NCBI RefSeq assembly: GCF_029814935.1
Contig: NZ_CP104582.1
Coordinates: forward strand, 3,038,001 to 3,102,000
Direction: 5' to 3'
Origin: Pseudomonas sp. GD03919
GTDB taxonomy: Bacteria; Pseudomonadota; Gammaproteobacteria; Pseudomonadales; Pseudomonadaceae
DNA: 64,000 bases
Positions 1 to 9,062 of this stretch are shown one piece after another (position 1 is the stretch's first letter; every line of letters begins with the position of its first letter). The notes under the pieces were generated by a model, which saw only the letters and a list, made by a program, of their open reading frames with translations, was not told the origin of the DNA and ran no database searches. The translations under genes and the position numbers were made by a program.

Positions 1-562
1 TGATCGACAGACTGGCAGCCAGACCACCATACACGCCTTCCCAGCTCTTGCCCGGGCTGACCCTGGGTGCCAGCTTGCGCTTGCCGAAGGCCTTGCCGGA
101 GAAGTAGGCACCAATATCCGCGCCCCAGACCAGCACCATCACCGCAATGATCAGCGCATTGGCCTGCGGCCATTGCTTGAGCAGCACCAGCCCCTGCCAG
201 GCCGGCAACAGAATCAGTAAGCCGATCAGCAAGCGCCCCGGCATTGCCCCCCAGTAGCGGCTGCTATCGGGATAGGTCAGCACCAGGAAGGTCGCCGCCA
301 GCCACCACAGCACGGCCACCGCCAACAGCACGGGCGCGAACAGCGGAAACATGTACAGCGCCGCGAGCAATACGGCCACTGCAGCGGCATAAGCCACCCG
401 CAGCCGCTGCGCCTGGACCCCGGCCAGACGCGCCCACTCCCAGGCGCCCAGCGTCACTACCAGACCAATGAACCAGGCAAAGGCAGCGCCATCGAGCAGG
501 AAAAAGCCGCCCAGAGCGATAGGCAGCAATACCAGCGCCGTGATGATTCGTTGTTTCAACAT
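1..562 (-). CDS. cdsA: Phosphatidate cytidylyltransferase (partial, runs off the window start)
   Basis: CdsA makes CDP-diacylglycerol from phosphatidic acid and CTP in the inner membrane, the entry to all phospholipids. The first 187 codons are visible and open to the window edge. The start at 562 reads MLKQRIITALVLLPIALGG, and hydrophobic segments continue through the fragment. Near the edge is a cytoplasmic stretch with GADIGAYFSGKAFGKRKLAP followed by SPGKSWEG, typical of CdsA. The family signature near the C-terminus lies outside the window. The ATG overlaps the uppS stop by one base (TAATG), so translation is probably coupled in one operon. Identification is from motif and context; the fragment looks intact as far as it goes. 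Confidence 0.95.
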   Translation of the reverse strand, partial: MLKQRIITALVLLPIALGGFFLLDGAAFAWFIGLVVTLGAWEWARLAGVQAQRLRVAYAAAVAVLLAALYMFPLFAPVLLAVAVLWWLAATFLVLTYPDSSRYWGAMPGRLLIGLLILLPAWQGLVLLKQWPQANALIIAVMVLVWGADIGAYFSGKAFGKRKLAPRVSPGKSWEGVYGGLAASLSI

Positions 563-1308
563 TAAGAGCGCGCCTCAGCTTCCACCTGCTCGCTGGTCTT
601 GCCGAAGCGACGCTGGCGGGTAGCGAAATCGGCCAGCGCCTTGCGCATGGCCTCGTGCTTGAAGTCCGGCCAGTAGAGGTCGGAAAAGTACAGCTCGCTG
701 TACGCGAGCTGCCATAGGAGGAAATTGCTGATGCGATGCTCGCCACCCGTGCGAATGCACAGGTCGGGCAAAGGCAGGTCGCCAGTGGCCAGACAGCCCT
801 GCAGCAGCTGCGGACTGATGTCCTCAGGCTGCAGATGCCCTGCCTGCACCTCACGCGCCAGGCGCTGAGCGGCCTGGGCGATATCCCACTGCCCACCGTA
901 GTTGGCCGCGATCTGCAAGGTGAAACGCCGGTTGCCGGCAGTCAATTGCTCAGCTTCGCGCATGGCTGCCTGCAGCTCGGGATGAAAGCGCGAACGATCA
1001 CCGATGATGCGCAGGCTGATGTCATTGTCCAGCAGCCGCCTGGCTTCGCGGCGCAGCGCACCGAGGAACAACTCCATCAGCGCACCGACCTCTTCGGCCG
1101 GGCGCTGCCAGTTTTCACTGGAGAAGGCGAACAGGGTCAGCACCTCGACGCCCGACTCGGCACACACCTCGATCACCGCGCGAACCGCATCGACCCCGGC
1201 CTTGTGCCCAGCCACACCCGGCAACAGGCGCTTCTTCGCCCAGCGGTTGTTGCCATCCATGATGATGGCGACATGCCGCGGCACCGCCCCCTGCTTGTTC
1301 TTGTCCAT
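562..1308 (-). CDS. uppS: Undecaprenyl diphosphate synthase (cis-prenyltransferase)
   Basis: UppS condenses isopentenyl diphosphate onto farnesyl diphosphate to give C55 undecaprenyl diphosphate, the lipid carrier for peptidoglycan and O-antigen. The 248-residue protein has the family's usual length. It carries the catalytic Asp in AIIMDGNNRW (D18), the FSSENW motif near residue 67, and the C-terminal RTGGEHRISNFLLWQ substrate-binding block. It follows frr by 17 bases and overlaps cdsA by one base, giving the pyrH-frr-uppS-cdsA order known in Pseudomonas. Nothing is unusual in the sequence. Confidence 0.98.
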   Translation of the reverse strand: MDKNKQGAVPRHVAIIMDGNNRWAKKRLLPGVAGHKAGVDAVRAVIEVCAESGVEVLTLFAFSSENWQRPAEEVGALMELFLGALRREARRLLDNDISLRIIGDRSRFHPELQAAMREAEQLTAGNRRFTLQIAANYGGQWDIAQAAQRLAREVQAGHLQPEDISPQLLQGCLATGDLPLPDLCIRTGGEHRISNFLLWQLAYSELYFSDLYWPDFKHEAMRKALADFATRQRRFGKTSEQVEAEARS

Positions 1309-1325
1309 GTATGGGCGCCCAGCCG

Positions 1326-1883
1326 TCAGACGGCCATCAGGTCCGCTTCTTTCACCTCGAGCGCCTTGTCGACATCAGCGATGAACTTGTCGGTGATCTT
1401 CTGCAGCTCGTCAGCGGCGCGACGCTCTTCGTCTTCGCTGATTTCCTTGGCCTTGGACAACTTCTTCAACTCGACCAGGGCATCACGACGCACATTGCGC
1501 ACAGCGACCTTGGCATCTTCAGCAACCCCACGCGCCTGCTTGGTGTAGCCCTTGCGGGTTTCCTCGGTCAGGGCTGGCATCGGCACGCGAATGGTAGTGC
1601 CGGCACTGCTCGGGTTCAGACCCAGGTCGGAAGTCAGAATGGCCTTCTCGATGGCGGCGCTGAGGTTCTTGTCGTGAGCGACGATCTTCAGGGTACGCGC
1701 ATCTTCGACGGTGATCGCGGCTACCTGGTTGAGCGGCATGTCGCTGCCCCAGGCCGGGACCTTGATGCTGTCGAGAATGCTCGGATGGGCACGACCGGTA
1801 CGAATGGAAGCCAGGTTACGCCCCAGCGCTTCCAGGGACTTGCTCATGCGCTCCTGGGCGTCTTTCTTGATGTCGTTGATCAT
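1326..1883 (-). CDS. frr: Ribosome recycling factor
   Basis: RRF works with EF-G to split the post-termination ribosome complex in the cytoplasm. I placed the start at [15 protein letters not shown], which gives 185 residues, exactly the family's length. A longer reading to 1994 would only add residues that overlap pyrH. The ATG overlaps the pyrH stop codon (ATGA), and the Shine-Dalgarno GAGGAGG lies inside the last pyrH codons, so the two are translationally coupled. The conserved [11 protein letters not shown] block and the C-terminal helix rich in Glu and Lys are present. Confidence 0.98.
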   Translation of the reverse strand: MINDIKKDAQERMSKSLEALGRNLASIRTGRAHPSILDSIKVPAWGSDMPLNQVAAITVEDARTLKIVAHDKNLSAAIEKAILTSDLGLNPSSAGTTIRVPMPALTEETRKGYTKQARGVAEDAKVAVRNVRRDALVELKKLSKAKEISEDEERRAADELQKITDKFIADVDKALEVKEADLMAV

Positions 1884-2623
1884 TGTGCATCCTCCTCGAT
1901 CAGAGTTCCTTCGGCGCCACCCACTACAACGTTCAGCAGGGCACCGGGCTTGTTCATGTTGAAGACCCGCAGCGGCATGTTGTGATCGCGGCACAGGCAG
2001 ATGGCGGTCAGATCCATCACGCCCAGCTTGCGATCGAGCACCTCGTCATAGGTCAGGCGCTCGAACTTCTCGGCATGCGGGTCCTTGAACGGGTCGGCAG
2101 TGTACACGCCATCGACCTTGGTCGCCTTCAGAACCACGTCGGCATCGATCTCGATGGCACGCAGGCAGGCGGCCGAATCGGTGGTAAAGAAGGGGTTGCC
2201 AGTGCCCGCGGCGAAGATCACCACTTCACCGGTCTTGAAGTGACGCATGGCCTTGCGGCGGTCGTAGTGATCGGTCACACCGACCATGGAAATCGCCGAC
2301 ATGACGATGGCCGGGATGTTCGAGCGCTCCAGCGCATCACGCATGGCCAACGCATTCATCACCGTGGCCAGCATGCCCATGTGGTCACCGGTAACGCGAT
2401 CCATGCCGGCAGCGGACAGCGCAGCGCCACGGAACAGGTTGCCACCACCGATCACCAGGCCGACCTGCACGCCGATGCCGACCAACTGGCCGACTTCCAG
2501 CGCCATACGATCGAGTACCTTGGGATCGATGCCGAAATCTTCCGAGCCCATCAGGGCTTCGCCGCTAAGTTTGAGCAGAATGCGTTTGTAGCGAGGTTGG
2601 CGACCAGTTGTCTGCTGAGCCAT
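1880..2623 (-). CDS. pyrH: UMP kinase
   Basis: PyrH phosphorylates UMP to UDP in de novo pyrimidine supply. The chosen start, [20 protein letters not shown], gives 247 residues, the usual length, and has GGAGAG at a sensible distance. An in-frame codon further upstream (2680) would add a non-conserved leader. The amino-acid-kinase fold motifs are visible: KLSGEALMG near residues 18-26, [10 protein letters not shown] near residue 60 and the [10 protein letters not shown] stretch near the C-terminus. It heads the pyrH-frr-uppS-cdsA series; the 188 bases before it hold a perfect dyad and a terminator-like hairpin behind tsf. Confidence 0.98.
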   Translation of the reverse strand: MAQQTTGRQPRYKRILLKLSGEALMGSEDFGIDPKVLDRMALEVGQLVGIGVQVGLVIGGGNLFRGAALSAAGMDRVTGDHMGMLATVMNALAMRDALERSNIPAIVMSAISMVGVTDHYDRRKAMRHFKTGEVVIFAAGTGNPFFTTDSAACLRAIEIDADVVLKATKVDGVYTADPFKDPHAEKFERLTYDEVLDRKLGVMDLTAICLCRDHNMPLRVFNMNKPGALLNVVVGGAEGTLIEEDAQ

Positions 2624-2684
2624 TGCAAGTCTCTCCTGCGGCGATATGAAATTCTTCAGCAACGCGCTTGCGCGCTGCAATTAT

Positions 2685-2705
2685 CCGGCACTTCGAACGT
2701 GCCGG
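2685..2705 (-). promoter_or_regulatory. Perfect dyad in the pyrH upstream region
   Basis: The arms CCGGCAC and GTGCCGG are separated by TTCGAAC, making a strong stem-loop about 60 bases before the pyrH start. On the minus strand it is followed by ATAATT, not a T-run, so it is a weak terminator candidate. It could be an RNA processing or stability element in a tsf-pyrH transcript, or a protein-binding dyad. Function is inferred only from symmetry. Confidence 0.4.
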
Positions 2706-2756
2706 CGACCGTAGGTTGCACGGCCGTTTGTACATTTGTCGCCCCTTATTCGGCAA

Positions 2757-2786
2757 AGAGGCTGCACGCGCAAGCGGGCAGCCTCT
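2757..2786 (-). terminator. Stem-loop behind tsf, likely terminator
   Basis: Nine-base arms AGAGGCTGC and GCAGCCTCT enclose a 12-base loop, starting 25 bases after the tsf stop. On the transcript strand the 3' arm is followed by TTGCC, so the U-tract is poor and read-through into pyrH is plausible. Confidence 0.6.
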
Positions 2787-2811
2787 CTGGGACAACTAAC
2801 CTAACCGCCGA

Positions 2812-3675
2812 TTACTGCTTGCTGGCAGCAACCTGAGCAGCCACTTCGGCAGCGAAGTCGGTCTCGGCCTTCTCGATACCCTCGCCCACTTCGTAACGAA
2901 CGAAGGAAACGATTTCGGCACCGGCTTTCTTCACCAGGTCACCGACCTTGACTTCCGGATCCATGATGAAGGCTTGCTCGACCAGGCTGGCTTCGGCCAG
3001 GAACTTGGCGATACGACCTTTGACCATGTTCTCGACGATGTTTTCCGGCTTGCCGGCGATCTTCTCGGCGTTCAGCTGCAGGAAGATTTCCTTTTCCTTG
3101 GCAACCAGCTCTTCGGAAACCTGGTCCGGGGAAACCACGGCCGGGTTGGAAGCAGCAACGTGCATGGCAACGTGCTTGGCCAGCTCGTCGTTGCCGCCTT
3201 TCAGGACAACCAGAACACCGATGCGGTGGCCGTGCAGGTAGGCACCAACGGTTTCACCGGAAACAGCGGTCAGACGACGGATGTTGACGTTCTCGCCGCA
3301 CTTGGCCACCAGCGCCTCACGAGCCGACTCGCGGGAAGCGATCAGCGGAGCAGCGTCGGTCAGGTTCTTTTCGAAGGCTTCGTCGATGCTTTCCTTGACG
3401 AAGGCCTTGAAGTCGTCCTGCAGAGCCAGGAAGTCGGTCTGCGAGTTGACTTCGATGATCACGCCACGGCCACCCTCGACGCGAACGGCGATGGAGCCTT
3501 CAGCGGCGATGTTACCAGCCTTCTTGGCAGCCTTGATGGCACCGGAAGCGCGCATGTCATCAATGGCTTTCTCGATGTCGCCACCAGCGGCAACCAGGGC
3601 CTTCTTGCATTCCATCATGCCTTGGCCGGTACGCTCGCGCAGTTCTTTAACCAGGGCTGCAGTAATTTCTGCCAT
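2812..3675 (-). CDS. tsf: Elongation factor Ts
   Basis: EF-Ts recycles EF-Tu by exchanging GDP for GTP. The protein has 287 residues, normal for the family. The N-terminal UBA-like segment carries RERTGQGMMECKKAL and the EF-Tu-contacting TDF motif sits in VNSQTDFLALQ near residue 80. It lies 111 bases behind rpsB, with a strong hairpin between them that probably attenuates rpsB transcripts before tsf. The order rpsB-tsf-pyrH-frr is standard for Proteobacteria. Confidence 0.98.
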   Translation of the reverse strand: MAEITAALVKELRERTGQGMMECKKALVAAGGDIEKAIDDMRASGAIKAAKKAGNIAAEGSIAVRVEGGRGVIIEVNSQTDFLALQDDFKAFVKESIDEAFEKNLTDAAPLIASRESAREALVAKCGENVNIRRLTAVSGETVGAYLHGHRIGVLVVLKGGNDELAKHVAMHVAASNPAVVSPDQVSEELVAKEKEIFLQLNAEKIAGKPENIVENMVKGRIAKFLAEASLVEQAFIMDPEVKVGDLVKKAGAEIVSFVRYEVGEGIEKAETDFAAEVAAQVAASKQ

Positions 3676-3724
3676 CTTGAAAATCCTCTCGGTAGGTCTT
3701 CAACCAAATCAAATCTTTGAGTGG

Positions 3725-3747
3725 CAAAAAGGGGGCCTAGCCCCCTT
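3725..3747 (-). terminator. Intercistronic terminator/attenuator between rpsB and tsf
   Basis: Arms AAGGGGGC and GCCCCCTT with a three-base loop are followed on the minus strand by a run of T (TTTTTTGCC). This is a textbook intrinsic terminator placed inside the rpsB-tsf operon. Partial termination between these genes is known in E. coli; use here is inferred. A second weaker stem (TAACGC/GCGTTA, 3761-3782) lies just before it on the transcript. Confidence 0.8.
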
Positions 3748-3786
3748 CTTGCACAGCGCATAACGCTAAATGCTTGGCGTTACCGC

Positions 3787-4527
3787 TCAGCCTTCGACGC
3801 TCTCGGCCGCGGCTTCTTCGACGAACTCTTCAGTCGCGCCGCCAGCGTTGCTGCGACCACGAATCACGGCGTCAGCCATGGCACCCATGTACAGCTGGAT
3901 GGCGCGGATAGCGTCATCGTTACCCGGGATGATGTAGTCAACGCCTTCCGGGCTGCTGTTGGTATCGACAACGCCGATAACAGGGATGCCCAGCTTGTTG
4001 GCTTCGGTGATAGCGATGCGCTCGTGGTCAACGTCGATCACGAACAGAGCGTCCGGCAGACCGCCCATGTCCTTGATACCACCCAGACTGCGATCCAGTT
4101 TTTCCAGATCACGGGTACGCATCAGGGCTTCTTTCTTGGTCAGCTTGGCGAAGGTGCCGTCCTGGGACTGGGTTTCCAGCTCGCGCAGGCGCTTGATCGA
4201 AGCACGGATGGTCTTGTAGTTGGTCAGCATGCCGCCCAACCAGCGGTGATCGACGAACGGCGAGCCGCAACGAGCCGCTTCTTCGCGAACGATCTTGCCA
4301 GCGGAACGCTTGGTGCCGACGAACAGGATCTTGTTCTTGCCAGCAGCCAACTTTTCAACGAACGACAGGGCGTCGTTGAACATCGGCAGGGTTTTTTCGA
4401 GGTTGATGATGTGAATCTTGTTGCGCGCGCCGAAAATGTACTTGCCCATTTTCGGGTTCCAGTAACGGGTCTGGTGGCCGAAGTGCACACCGGCCTTCAG
4501 CATATCGCGCATAGTGACTTGGGACAT
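3787..4527 (-). CDS. rpsB: 30S ribosomal protein S2
   Basis: S2 is a late-assembling 30S protein that contacts S1. The 246-residue protein starts [20 protein letters not shown], and [20 protein letters not shown] follows immediately, both classic S2 blocks. The C-terminus is acidic ([14 protein letters not shown]), as in pseudomonads. It is first in the rpsB-tsf operon, divergent from map, with a leader of roughly 130 bases after the likely promoter. Confidence 0.98.
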   Translation of the reverse strand: MSQVTMRDMLKAGVHFGHQTRYWNPKMGKYIFGARNKIHIINLEKTLPMFNDALSFVEKLAAGKNKILFVGTKRSAGKIVREEAARCGSPFVDHRWLGGMLTNYKTIRASIKRLRELETQSQDGTFAKLTKKEALMRTRDLEKLDRSLGGIKDMGGLPDALFVIDVDHERIAITEANKLGIPVIGVVDTNSSPEGVDYIIPGNDDAIRAIQLYMGAMADAVIRGRSNAGGATEEFVEEAAAESVEG

Positions 4528-4660
4528 GATAGTTCCTTGATAAGTCGGGTTAGGCCTCCACGCATCCCAGCTTCCAACCCTCGAACTTGTCGAAAGGCAC
4601 CCAGGAAACCGTGTCGATACGTGTGTGGGTTTAGGCTTTCGGGCGCAGTACCCGTAAAGC
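4528..4660 (-). promoter_or_regulatory. rpsB 5' leader, candidate S2 autoregulatory RNA
   Basis: About 130 bases lie between the extended -10 element and the rpsB start. No reading frame is evident. In gammaproteobacteria S2 represses its own operon through a conserved rpsB leader structure (established for E. coli). I could not fold the RNA, so assignment rests on position and length. Confidence 0.45.
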
Positions 4661-4665
4661 GGCGC

Positions 4666-4674
4666 ATTTTATAC
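4666..4674 (-). promoter_or_regulatory. Extended -10 promoter of rpsB
   Basis: The minus strand reads TGGTATAAAATGCG: a TGn element directly joined to TATAAA. A good -35 at 17 bases is not visible, which fits an extended -10 promoter. It is the best promoter candidate for the rpsB-tsf operon. Confidence 0.6.
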
Positions 4675-4820
4675 CACACAAAGCCGGCCCAGGCTACAAA
4701 AGCTCGCAAAGAACACGACCATCGCGCGCCAGAGCACCGCCACGCTCACGCTGGCCTTTGGGGCTGGCACGGCGAAGCTGCTAAGATATCGCTCTTTCCG
4801 TTCGTGCCCGAGAGCTTCAT

Positions 4821-5603
4821 ATGACCGTCACCATCAAATCCGCCGAAGAAATCGAGAAAATGCGCGTGGCTGGCCGCCTGGCCGCCGAAGTGCTGGAGAT
4901 GATCGGCGAGCACGTCAAGCCGGGCGTCACCACCGAAGAGCTGGATCGCATCTGCCACGACTATATCGTCAACGTGCAGAAGGCCATTCCCGCCCCGCTC
5001 AACTACAAGGGCTTCCCCAAATCGATCTGCACTTCGATCAACCATGTGGTCTGCCACGGCATCCCCAATGACAAGCCACTGAAAGACGGCGACGTGCTGA
5101 ACATCGACGTGACCGTGATCAAGGACGGCTACCACGGCGACACCAGCAAGATGTTCATGGTCGGCAAGGTGGCCGAGTGGGCCGAGCGCCTGGCCAAGGT
5201 CACCCAGGAATGCATGTATAAAGGTATCGAGCTTGTCAAACCCGGCACGCGCTTGGGCGATATTGGCGAGGTGATTCAGAAACATGCCGAGAAGAACGGT
5301 TTCTCCGTGGTGCGCGAATACTGTGGGCACGGCATCGGTGCCGTGTTCCATGAAGAGCCGCAGGTGCTGCACTACGGCAAGGCCGGCACCGGCATGGAGC
5401 TCAAGGAAGGCATGACCTTCACCATCGAACCGATGATCAACCAGGGTCGCCCGGAAACCCGCCTATTGGGTGATGGCTGGACCGCGATCACCAAGGACCG
5501 CAAGCTTTCCGCACAGTGGGAGCACACCGTGCTGGTCACCGCTGACGGCTACGAGATCCTCACCCTGCGCAGCGACGATACCCTGCCGCGCACATCGGCC
5601 TGA
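4821..5603 (+). CDS. map: Methionine aminopeptidase, type I
   Basis: Map removes the initiator Met from nascent proteins. The 260-residue sequence has the full set of metal and catalytic residues of the pita-bread fold: H79, D96, D107, H170 in [12 protein letters not shown]203 in TIEPM, and E234 in QWEHTV. These align one residue off the E. coli numbering. GAGAG precedes the ATG. The gene diverges from rpsB, a conserved arrangement, and is followed 73 bases later by glnD. Confidence 0.98.
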   Translation: MTVTIKSAEEIEKMRVAGRLAAEVLEMIGEHVKPGVTTEELDRICHDYIVNVQKAIPAPLNYKGFPKSICTSINHVVCHGIPNDKPLKDGDVLNIDVTVIKDGYHGDTSKMFMVGKVAEWAERLAKVTQECMYKGIELVKPGTRLGDIGEVIQKHAEKNGFSVVREYCGHGIGAVFHEEPQVLHYGKAGTGMELKEGMTFTIEPMINQGRPETRLLGDGWTAITKDRKLSAQWEHTVLVTADGYEILTLRSDDTLPRTSA

Positions 5604-5676
5604 GTGCGATCCGTGCACGGCATTGAAACGTGCGCAGCGCAGCGCACGCTCCACCTCATATAAGGAAGGCGACCGC

Positions 5677-8373
5677 ATGCCGCAGATGGACCCCGAACTG
5701 TTTGACCGTGGTCAGTTCCAGGCCGAGCTGGCCCTTAAATCCAGCCCCATCGCCGCATTTAAGAAGGCCATTCGCCACGCGCATGAGGTACTGGACTCAC
5801 GCTTTCGCGACGGACGCGACATTCGCCGCCTGGTCGAAGATCGCGCCTGGTTCGTCGATCAGATCCTGCAGGAAGCCTGGAAGCGCTTCACCTGGAACGC
5901 GGGAGGCGATATCGCCCTGCTCGCCGTAGGCGGCTACGGCCGCGGCGAACTGCACCCCTACTCGGACATCGACCTGCTGATCCTGCTGGGCAGCGATGAT
6001 CACGAGATGTTCCGCGAGCCCATCGAAGGTTTTCTCACCCTGCTCTGGGACATCGGCCTGGAAGTCGGCCAGAGTGTGCGCTCGGTCGATGAATGCGCCG
6101 AAGAGGCGCGCGCCGACCTGACGGTGATCACCAACCTGATGGAAAGCCGCACCATCGCCGGCCCGGAGCACCTGCGCCAGCGCATGCAGCAGGTCACCAG
6201 CACAGACCAGATGTGGCCGAGCAAGCACTTCTATCAGGCCAAGCGTGACGAGCGAAAAGCGCGCCACGGCAAGTACAACGACACCGAGTACAACCTCGAA
6301 CCCAACGTCAAGGGCTCGCCAGGCGGGCTGCGTGACATCCAGACCGTGCTCTGGGTCGCCCGCCGCCAGTTCGGCACGCTCAATCTGCAGGCGCTGGTCG
6401 GCCAGGGCTTTTTGCTGGAAAGTGAATACGCCCTGCTCTCCTCCAGCCAGGAGTTCCTGTGGAAGGTGCGCTACGCCCTGCATATGCTCGCCGGCCGCGC
6501 CGAAGACCGCCTGCTGTTCGACTACCAGGCCAGGATCGCCGCCCTGTTCGGCTATCAGGACGGTGATGGCAAGCGCAGCATCGAGCACTTCATGCAGAAG
6601 TACTACCGCGTGGTGATGGGAATTTCCGAGCTGTCGGACCTGATCAACCAGCACTTCGAGGAAGTGATCCTGAGCGCTGGCGAGAGTGGCCCGGCGACAC
6701 CGCTCAACAGCCGCTTCCAGATGCGTGACGGCTACATCGAAGTGACCCACCCGAACGTCTTCAAGCGTACGCCCTTCGCCATCATCGAGGTGTTCGTGCT
6801 GATGGCGCAGAACCCCGAAATCAAGGGCGTGCGCGCCGACAGCATCCGCCTGCTACGCGACAGCCGCCACCTGATCGACGACGAGTTCCGTAAGGACATT
6901 CGCAACACCAGCCTGTTCATCGAGCTGTTCAAGTGTAAGGAGGGCATTCACCGCAACCTGCGGCGGATGAACCGCTACGGCATTCTCGGCCGCTACCTGC
7001 CGGAGTTCGGCCATATCATCGGGCAGATGCAGCATGACCTGTTCCACATTTACACGGTCGATGCGCACACGCTCAACCTGATCAAGCACCTGCGCAAGTT
7101 TCGCTGGCCGGAGCTGGCGGAGAAATTCCCGCTGGCCAGCAAGCTGATCGACAAGCTGCCCAAACCGGAGCTGATCTACCTCGCCGGCCTCTACCACGAC
7201 ATCGGCAAGGGCCGTGGTGGCGATCACTCCGAACTCGGCGCGGTGGATGCCGAGGCGTTTGCACGTCGCCATCATCTGCCGGCCTGGGACAGCGCACTGA
7301 TCGTCTGGCTGGTGCAGCATCACCTGGTGATGTCCACCACCGCGCAGCGCAAGGATCTTTCCGACCCGCAGGTGATTCACGATTTCGCCCAGTTCGTCGG
7401 CGACCAGACCCACCTGGACTACCTCTACGTGCTGACCGTGGCCGACATCAACGCCACCAACCCCAGCCTTTGGAACTCCTGGCGCGCCAGCCTGCTGCGC
7501 CAGCTCTACACCGAGACCAAGCGCGCCCTGCGTCGTGGCCTGGAAAATCCGCTGGATCGCGAAGAGCAGATTCGGCAGACGCAGAGTGCCGCCCTGGACA
7601 CCCTGGTACGCGGCGGCACCGACCCGGACGATGCCGAACAGCTATGGAGCCAACTGGGCGACGACTACTTCCTGCGCCACACGGCCACCGACGTGGCCTG
7701 GCATACCGACGCCATTCTCCAGCACCCGGACGATGGCGGCCCGCTGGTACTGGTGAAGGAAACCACCCAGCGCGAATTCGAGGGTGGTACGCAGATCTTC
7801 ATCTACGCACCGGACCAGCACGACTTCTTCGCCGTGACCGTGGCTGCCATGAGCCAACTCAACCTGAACATTCATGACGCGCGGATCATCACCTCCACCA
7901 GCCAGTTCACCCTGGACACCTACGTGGTGCTGGATGCCGATGGCGGCTCGATCGGCGACAACCCGGCGCGTATCAAACAGATTCGCCAAGGCCTGATCGA
8001 AGCCCTGAAGAACCCGGACGACTACCCGACCATCATCCAGCGTCGGGTGCCGCGCCAGCTCAAGCACTTCGCCTTCGCCCCGCAGGTGACCATCCACAAC
8101 GACGCGCAGCGTCCGGTGACCATCCTCGAACTGACCGCACCGGACCGCCCCGGCCTGCTGGCGCGGATCGGACGCATCTTCCTCGAATACGACCTGTCGC
8201 TACAGAACGCCAAGATCGCCACCCTTGGCGAGCGCGTCGAGGACGTGTTCTTCATCACCGACGACAAGGGCCAGCCGCTGTCGGACCCGGAGTTCTGCAT
8301 GCGCTTGCAGCAAGCCATCATCAGCAAGCTGTCCGAGCCGAGCACGCCACCGCCGCAGAGCATCACCATCTGA
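5677..8373 (+). CDS. glnD: Bifunctional uridylyltransferase/uridylyl-removing enzyme
   Basis: GlnD senses glutamine and adds or removes UMP on the PII protein, controlling nitrogen assimilation. I chose the start [14 protein letters not shown], preceded by AAGGAAGG, giving 898 residues as in other pseudomonads. Domains in order: nucleotidyltransferase with [17 protein letters not shown] near residue 86; HD hydrolase with [15 protein letters not shown] near residue 505; and two C-terminal ACT domains near 708 and 813 (the second with [15 protein letters not shown]). A strong terminator follows the stop. Confidence 0.98.
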   Translation: MPQMDPELFDRGQFQAELALKSSPIAAFKKAIRHAHEVLDSRFRDGRDIRRLVEDRAWFVDQILQEAWKRFTWNAGGDIALLAVGGYGRGELHPYSDIDLLILLGSDDHEMFREPIEGFLTLLWDIGLEVGQSVRSVDECAEEARADLTVITNLMESRTIAGPEHLRQRMQQVTSTDQMWPSKHFYQAKRDERKARHGKYNDTEYNLEPNVKGSPGGLRDIQTVLWVARRQFGTLNLQALVGQGFLLESEYALLSSSQEFLWKVRYALHMLAGRAEDRLLFDYQARIAALFGYQDGDGKRSIEHFMQKYYRVVMGISELSDLINQHFEEVILSAGESGPATPLNSRFQMRDGYIEVTHPNVFKRTPFAIIEVFVLMAQNPEIKGVRADSIRLLRDSRHLIDDEFRKDIRNTSLFIELFKCKEGIHRNLRRMNRYGILGRYLPEFGHIIGQMQHDLFHIYTVDAHTLNLIKHLRKFRWPELAEKFPLASKLIDKLPKPELIYLAGLYHDIGKGRGGDHSELGAVDAEAFARRHHLPAWDSALIVWLVQHHLVMSTTAQRKDLSDPQVIHDFAQFVGDQTHLDYLYVLTVADINATNPSLWNSWRASLLRQLYTETKRALRRGLENPLDREEQIRQTQSAALDTLVRGGTDPDDAEQLWSQLGDDYFLRHTATDVAWHTDAILQHPDDGGPLVLVKETTQREFEGGTQIFIYAPDQHDFFAVTVAAMSQLNLNIHDARIITSTSQFTLDTYVVLDADGGSIGDNPARIKQIRQGLIEALKNPDDYPTIIQRRVPRQLKHFAFAPQVTIHNDAQRPVTILELTAPDRPGLLARIGRIFLEYDLSLQNAKIATLGERVEDVFFITDDKGQPLSDPEFCMRLQQAIISKLSEPSTPPPQSITI

Positions 8374-8384
8374 GGCCACAGCCG

Positions 8385-8410
8385 ATGAGCCGGCCCACTG
8401 GCCGGCTCAT
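8385..8410 (+). terminator. Terminator behind glnD
   Basis: Eleven-base perfect arms, ATGAGCCGGCC and GGCCGGCTCAT, close a four-base loop, 11 bases after the glnD stop. The 3' tail is only TTACTT. It may also serve the convergent chemoreceptor remnant. Confidence 0.75.
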
Positions 8411-8415
8411 TTACT

Positions 8416-8990
8416 TCAGATCCTGAAGCTGTCCACCAGCTGCTTGAGTCGCCCAACCTGCTGCTCCAGCTCGGTACAGGCGCTCAGGCTGGCCTGCAGG
8501 TTGCGCACGCCATCCTGGTTCAGCGTGTTGATCTCGGTGATGACCATGTTCAGGCTTTCGATCACCAAGGTCTGCTCCTCGGTCGCGGTCGCCACGGACT
8601 GGTTCATGCCATCGATCTCACCGATGCGTCACGTCACGTCACGTCACGTCACGCAGGTTTTCTCCGGCCTGGCCAGCGATGCGTACGCTGTCATCACTGA
8701 AACGACGACTTTCGCCCATGGTCTCGACCGCGTCACGGGAACCACTTTGCAGTTGCTCGATCATCTGCTGGATTTCCTGCGCCGAACTCTTGTACCAGGG
8801 ACGCTGGCGTGGGTCGTAGCCCGCCGGCAGCTCGCTCGGCGGAAACTGGGTGAACGAACCATCAGCCTGGCCGTAATAGGCATAAAGGAAGGCCGAGGCG
8901 ATGCTGCGGTGCTGCAGATTGCGCGCCAGCGGCTCGGGCGAACTGTCGTCCTGCACCGACTCGGCATGGAAAACGGACAGCCTCGGGAAT
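8416..8990 (-). pseudogene. Decayed methyl-accepting chemotaxis protein
   Basis: Two frames on the minus strand carry parts of one chemoreceptor. The upstream part has a Cache-type ligand-domain segment (SAFLYAYYGQADGSF, GYDPRQRPWYKSSA) joined directly to cytoplasmic signalling sequence (EIQQMIEQLQSGSRDAVETM). Both membrane spans, the HAMP domain and the signalling tip are missing between them. The reading frame then breaks at a CGTCA pentamer array, and a second frame continues with the receptor C-terminus (MNQSVATATEEQTLVIESLN to LKQLVDSFRI). The N-terminus is lost too. So it has an internal deletion, an N-terminal truncation and a repeat-linked frameshift. It cannot make a working receptor. 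Confidence 0.85.
8627..8653. repeat. Tandem pentamer (CGTCA)5 inside the chemoreceptor remnant
   Basis: Five perfect copies of CGTCA plus CG. On the minus strand GTGAC units bring a TGA into the receptor frame after LRDVT. It looks like slippage expansion in a gene no longer under selection. Confidence 0.9.
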
Positions 8991-9062
8991 TTTCCTCCAC
9001 GCCCGCCACATGCTAGTGTCGGCAGCTTTGTCGCCGCCCTACAAAGGACCCGTCGGATCACC

